64,000 nucleotides of DNA from Robiginitalea sediminis. GTDB taxonomy: Bacteria; Bacteroidota; Bacteroidia; Flavobacteriales; Flavobacteriaceae. The position numbers were made by a program, and so were the translations under genes. The stretch lies in NCBI RefSeq assembly GCF_002198115.1, contig NZ_NGNR01000002.1, positions 62,001-126,000 on the forward strand. Direction: 5' to 3'. Positions 60,441 to 64,000 of this stretch are shown piece after piece (within the stretch, counting starts at the first letter, position 1; each line of letters begins with the position of its first letter). The notes beneath the pieces are model-generated. The model was not told the origin of the DNA. It saw only the letters and a list, made by a program, of their open reading frames with translations, and ran no database searches.

Positions 60441-61169
60441 ATGAAGGTATTCGCCATGATTCCTGCCCGTTACGGGGCTTCCCGCTTCCCGGGAAAACTC
60501 ATGCAGGACCTGGGAGGAAAACCTGTCATCGTACGAACCTATGAAGCCGCCGCGGGCACCGGCCTTTTCGACCGGGTTATTGTGGTTACCGACAGTTCGG
60601 AAATCGCCGAAGCCGTTACCGGGGCCGGGGGTGAAGTCATTCGCAGCCGTGAAACCCACGAGACGGGAAGTGACCGCCTGGCCGAAGCCGTTGCCGGCCT
60701 GGAGGTGGATGTGGTGGTCAATGTGCAGGGGGACGAGCCCTTTACAGAACGGGAAAGCCTGGCCAAGTTGCTGGATGTTTTCCACCAGGACCCGGAAGGC
60801 GTGGTAGACCTGGCCTCTCTGATGACGGAGATTACGGACCCGGAGGATATTGCCAACCCCAATACGGTAAAGGTCATTACCGACCGTCAGGGGTTTGCCC
60901 TGTATTTTTCGCGAGCCCCCATCCCGTACCAGCGGGCAGAACAGCCCAAGGCTGTCTACTACAAGCACAAAGGGGTTTACGCCTTTCGCAAAAGGGCCCT
61001 TATGGACTTCAGGAACCTGCCCATACAGCCCCTGGAGGCCGTTGAAAAAATAGAGGCCATCCGCTATCTGGAGTACGGCAGGAAAATCAAAATGGTACAA
61101 ACCGATGTAACCGGAATTGAAATCGATACCCCGGAGGACCTGGAAAGGGCAAAAGCAGCATGGACCTAG
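60441..61169 (+). CDS. kdsB: 3-deoxy-manno-octulosonate cytidylyltransferase
   Basis: 242 residues. Nucleotide-binding opening MIPARYGASRFPGKLM and the family's METGSDR-like segment (HETGSDRLAEA), VQGDEPF and the C-terminal IEIDTPEDLERAK are all present. It activates Kdo (or 8-amino-Kdo) as the CMP sugar for lipopolysaccharide. It overlaps the HAD gene by 10 bp. Confidence 0.97.
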   Translation: MKVFAMIPARYGASRFPGKLMQDLGGKPVIVRTYEAAAGTGLFDRVIVVTDSSEIAEAVTGAGGEVIRSRETHETGSDRLAEAVAGLEVDVVVNVQGDEPFTERESLAKLLDVFHQDPEGVVDLASLMTEITDPEDIANPNTVKVITDRQGFALYFSRAPIPYQRAEQPKAVYYKHKGVYAFRKRALMDFRNLPIQPLEAVEKIEAIRYLEYGRKIKMVQTDVTGIEIDTPEDLERAKAAWT

Positions 61170-61864
61170 ACTTTACCAACATTACCACCATCGGTTTCGA
61201 TGCCGACGATACCCTGTGGGTCAATGAAACCTATTTCCGCAGGGCGGAGGATGAGTTTGCCGGGTTGCTGGAGGATTTTGAAACCAAGAACACGGTAGAC
61301 CAGGAACTCTTTAAAATGGAGATGCGCAACCTGGACCTTTACGGGTACGGCATTAAAGGGTTTATGCTATCCATGATAGAATCGGCCCTGGAACTCTCCA
61401 ACCAACGCGTCTCCCAGCAAACCATTGGCCGGATCCTGCAGATAGGTAAGGATATGATTGCCCACAGACTGGAATTGCTCGATGGGGTGGAGGAGGTGCT
61501 CTCCAGCCTCCATGGCAAGTACCGCCTGCTGGTGCTCACCAAAGGAGACCTGCTGGACCAGGAGCGCAAACTGGAGAAATCCGGCCTGATGGACTATTTC
61601 CACCATGTGGAAGTCCTCTCGGATAAAAAGGAAAGTAATTACTCCCGCCTGCTGGAACACCTGGAAATTCCGGTGGAGGAATTCCTGATGGTAGGGAATT
61701 CCCTGAAGTCGGATGTTTTACCCATATTGAACATTGGTGCCCGAGCCGTTCATGTGCCCTTCCATACCACCTGGGCTCATGAACAGGTAGATCCCTCCGA
61801 GCATTACAACTCCCATCTGACCTTGGGGAATCTCAGGGAGTTATTAAAGTATGTAAACGGATAG
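61160..61864 (+). CDS. HAD family hydrolase
   Basis: 234 residues. Motif I GFDADDTLWV (nucleophile Asp and general acid Asp), motif II VLTKGD, motif III Lys in KESNYS and motif IV MVGNSLKSDVLP. It is of the YjjG/phosphoglycolate-phosphatase-like subfamily with a helical cap, not the KdsC type, so it may not be the Kdo-8-phosphate phosphatase. It overlaps kdsB and lies 1 bp before the KdnB-like gene. Confidence 0.9.
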   Translation: MDLDFTNITTIGFDADDTLWVNETYFRRAEDEFAGLLEDFETKNTVDQELFKMEMRNLDLYGYGIKGFMLSMIESALELSNQRVSQQTIGRILQIGKDMIAHRLELLDGVEEVLSSLHGKYRLLVLTKGDLLDQERKLEKSGLMDYFHHVEVLSDKKESNYSRLLEHLEIPVEEFLMVGNSLKSDVLPILNIGARAVHVPFHTTWAHEQVDPSEHYNSHLTLGNLRELLKYVNG

Positions 61865-61865
61865 T

Positions 61866-62990
61866 ATGAAAGTAGAACGAAAAACCACCAAACCCGGGGA
61901 ACGACAAACTTCCCGGAACTTCCGAAATTTCCCCATGGTGCCCCGTGTGGTCTTCGGGGCAGGAAGTTTCGACCAACTGGGGGACATCCTCATGCCCAAG
62001 CGGCGCCATGCCGAGGCCCCGGTGATCTTTTTGGTGGACGATGTATTTGAAGGGACGCAACTGTTGGGGCGGATTCCCGCTATCTTCGATGACCAGATCA
62101 TCCTGATAAGTGCCGATGAAGAACCCAAAACCGTCCAGGTAGACACCCTGGTTACCCGGATTCGACAATCCTTCGGGGCCACGCCTTCCGGGATTGTGGG
62201 CATTGGGGGAGGGTCCGTAATGGACCTGGCCAAAGCCGTGGCCATTATGCTGAACAACGAGGGCCACAGTGCCGATTACCAGGGTTGGGACCTGGTGAAA
62301 CGGCCGGCGGTGTACCATGCCGGGATCCCGACCCTGAGCGGGACGGGGGCAGAGGTGAGCCGCACCGCCGTATTGTCGGGACCCCAGCGGAAACTGGGAA
62401 TTAATTCGGACTATACGGTTTTCGACCAGGTGGTCCTGGATCCGGACCTCACCCGGGGTGTTCCTAAGGACCAGTGGTTTTACACCGGGATGGATTGCTA
62501 TATCCACTGTGTGGAATCCCTGAACGGCTCGTATCTGAATGCCTTTAGCAAGAGCTATGGGGAGAAGGCCATGGAACTCTGCCACGAAGTCTTTTTAGGC
62601 GATCCCTCCCCGGAGGAAAGCCGCGAAAAACTGATGATGGCTTCCTGGCATGGAGGGATGAGTATAGCCTACTCCCAGGTTGGCGTAGCCCATGCGGTGA
62701 GCTATGGGCTCTCCTATGTACTGGGCGTTCCTCACGGACTCGGGAATTGTTTGGTGTTCAACCACCTGCAGCAGTACTACCCTCAAGGGGTTGAAACATA
62801 CCTGAAAATGCAGGAAAAACACGGGATACGGATGCCCAAGGGCGTCTGCGCCGGGGTTTCCCCTGAGGAGATGCAGACCATGGTAGAGGTGGCACTCTCC
62901 ATGGAACCCCTCTGGGAGAATGCCCTCGGCCCCCACTGGAAAACACAAATAACCCCGGAAATCCTGTCGGGGATTTACGAAAAAATCTGA
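61866..62990 (+). CDS. Iron-containing alcohol dehydrogenase, KdnB-like (Kdo 8-oxidase)
   Basis: 374 residues. Group III Fe-ADH: IVGIGGGSVMDLAKAVAI, STPGTGSE-equivalent IPTLSGTGAEVSRTA, YTGMDCYIHCVES and VAHAVSYGLSYVLGVPHGLGN with the metal histidines. Its motifs resemble KdnB of Shewanella, which oxidises Kdo at C8 before transamination to 8-amino-Kdo. The kdsB context supports this; the aminotransferase KdnA is not in the window. KdnB assignment is an inference from memory of the family. Confidence 0.8.
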   Translation: MKVERKTTKPGERQTSRNFRNFPMVPRVVFGAGSFDQLGDILMPKRRHAEAPVIFLVDDVFEGTQLLGRIPAIFDDQIILISADEEPKTVQVDTLVTRIRQSFGATPSGIVGIGGGSVMDLAKAVAIMLNNEGHSADYQGWDLVKRPAVYHAGIPTLSGTGAEVSRTAVLSGPQRKLGINSDYTVFDQVVLDPDLTRGVPKDQWFYTGMDCYIHCVESLNGSYLNAFSKSYGEKAMELCHEVFLGDPSPEESREKLMMASWHGGMSIAYSQVGVAHAVSYGLSYVLGVPHGLGNCLVFNHLQQYYPQGVETYLKMQEKHGIRMPKGVCAGVSPEEMQTMVEVALSMEPLWENALGPHWKTQITPEILSGIYEKI

Positions 62991-62995
62991 ATGGC

Positions 62996-63532
62996 ATGAA
63001 GGCCTTTGCCTCCTGGATTTTTTACCGCCTGATGGGCTGGAAGCTAACCGGGCCCAGGCCGGAACTGGAAAAGTGCGTCATTGCTGTAGCCCCGCATACC
63101 CATTGGGTGGACTTCCTGCTGGGACTTATCGTGAGGAAGGTTTTAGCCCTGGAAATACATTACATCGGGAAAGCTGCTTTGTTCCGGCCGCCCTATGGCT
63201 GGTTTTTCCGGTGGACCGGGGGTACTCCCGTAGACCGGAGTGGGGGCAAGGACAATGTAAAGGCTGCAGCCGAGATCTTCGGACAAAGGGACCTCTTCCG
63301 CCTGGCCCTTGCCCCGGAGGGAACGCGCAAAAAGGTGGCGCGCTGGAGAAGCGGGTTTTACTACATCGCTCTGGAAGCCGGGGTTCCTATTTTCCTGGTG
63401 GCTTTCGATTTTGGCCGGAAGGAGGTCCGGATTTCCCAGCCGCAGTACCCCACAGGTAATTTCGAGTCCGATTATGCCCAATACCTGTCCTTCTATGAAG
63501 GGGTGGAAGGCTATGTCCCAGGGCGCTTTTGA
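62996..63532 (+). CDS. Short PlsC-family acyltransferase
   Basis: 178 residues. Block I APHTHWVDFLLG (HX4D), block III APEGTRKK and block IV PIFLVAFDFG are typical of the PlsC fold. Shorter than most. It starts 5 bp after the KdnB-like gene; it could acylate a lipid A or phospholipid precursor. Distinct from the acyltransferase at 8.4 kb, which has altered motifs. Confidence 0.87.
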   Translation: MKAFASWIFYRLMGWKLTGPRPELEKCVIAVAPHTHWVDFLLGLIVRKVLALEIHYIGKAALFRPPYGWFFRWTGGTPVDRSGGKDNVKAAAEIFGQRDLFRLALAPEGTRKKVARWRSGFYYIALEAGVPIFLVAFDFGRKEVRISQPQYPTGNFESDYAQYLSFYEGVEGYVPGRF

Positions 63533-63545
63533 TTATTATCCCACA

Positions 63546-64000
63546 TTAGCCTCGCTCAAAAATAAAATGGATGGAGCAGGACTCGAAGTCTCCGTCATTG
63601 TCGAAGTCGTACTCCCCGGTGTCTGCCCCGCCATTTAAGGAAAGGACCGTGCCGTTGTAAGTATGACCGTAGGTGTCCCAGTCCCCGGGGTCATCGTCCC
63701 ATTCAATGGCAAAGTAATAGCTGCCCTGCCAGGCTTCCCAGAACATTTCCCCGCTAACCGTATAGGCTGGCCGGTCCGCCGGGTTCAAAATCAGGCTGAA
63801 GCGGCCACTGGTCTGGACTGTCATTCGGGCAGACCCCCCTTGTTCTATGAGATCCACGGAGGTGGTACTTACGGAGAACTGGGCCTTGGTGGCATCCCAG
63901 GTCCCGGCCAGTTCGCTGATAGCGAAGGGCCCGTCCTTGGTGGTAACGTCTTCGTCCCCATCGCTGCTGCAGCCCAGGGACAGGAAAAGTAGTACGAGAA
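63546..64000 (-). CDS. Lipocalin-like lipoprotein (5' end outside window)
   Basis: The frame enters from the right edge and stops at 63546; about 151 codons visible. The visible N-terminal part has a lipobox (LFLSLGC) followed by an acidic linker (SSDGDEDV). The rest is beta-rich, beginning ISELAGTWDATKAQFSV, which resembles the lipocalin-like/META-like proteins of flavobacteria. Envelope-anchored; function unknown. It converges on the acyltransferase gene with a 13-bp gap. Confidence 0.75.
   Translation of the reverse strand, partial: LVLLFLSLGCSSDGDEDVTTKDGPFAISELAGTWDATKAQFSVSTTSVDLIEQGGSARMTVQTSGRFSLILNPADRPAYTVSGEMFWEAWQGSYYFAIEWDDDPGDWDTYGHTYNGTVLSLNGGADTGEYDFDNDGDFESCSIHFIFERG

Overview
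The window reads as chromosome of a marine-type member of the Flavobacteriaceae (Bacteroidota) with unusually GC-rich DNA (estimated by eye, not counted). The lineage call rests on flavobacterial protein styles (Lon, ribosomal S1, DnaX without the zinc cysteines, head-GIN proteins, UMF1 and SLC45-like transporters, the rsmD/DUF3822 pair) and on start-proximal boxes matching the Bacteroidota -7 consensus TAnnTTTG. A Robiginitalea-like genus would fit, but that is inference. Genes are tightly packed on both strands. I saw no tRNA, insertion sequence, prophage or CRISPR array.

Layout. 1-7 kb: a lipoprotein with a PQQ-dehydrogenase-like propeller and HEAT repeats (running off the left edge), a secreted M28 peptidase and a secreted M20 amidohydrolase, then a TRIC-type channel. 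7-17.7 kb: cyclophilin lipoprotein, Nudix hydrolase, acyltransferase, an ECF sigma factor with a membrane protein, M20D amidohydrolase, XerD, AroQ, dihydrolipoyl dehydrogenase, MsrB and a collagen-like lipoprotein. 17.9-27.5 kb: a glucan cluster of SLC45-like transporter, GlgE, maltokinase, GlgB and a GH31 glucosidase. 27.6-33.5 kb: M48 lipoprotein protease, UMF1 transporter, and an ECF sigma/anti-sigma-like/beta-solenoid/head-GIN operon. 33.7-45.7 kb: housekeeping genes lon, cmk, a BON-LysM protein, rpsA, pyrR-pyrB, a small protein plus rnz, pdxH, sixA-like and ppk1. 45.7-53.2 kb: miaE and a complete six-gene ebo operon (eboA-F) followed by a TMEM220-like membrane protein. 53.2-58.3 kb: dnaX, RNase P RNA, a 161-bp tandem repeat array, rsmD, DUF3822 and a membrane-anchored unknown. 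58.4-64 kb: RecD-like helicase, DUF4126, kdsB, HAD phosphatase, a KdnB-like Kdo oxidase, an acyltransferase and a partial lipoprotein.

How genes work together. The transporter, maltokinase, GlgE and GlgB form a route from imported maltose through maltose-1-phosphate to branched alpha-glucan, with the GH31 enzyme able to release glucose; no trehalose synthase lies in the cluster. The ebo genes are translationally coupled and so are expected to make and handle one unknown small molecule, probably prenylated or cyclitol-derived and delivered across the membrane. kdsB with the KdnB-like gene suggests an 8-amino-Kdo type lipopolysaccharide core. The ECF operon couples a sigma factor to three exported beta-repeat proteins.

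Most noteworthy: the ebo operon, the GlgE cluster without TreS, and the alternating 161-bp tandem repeat immediately downstream of rnpB.
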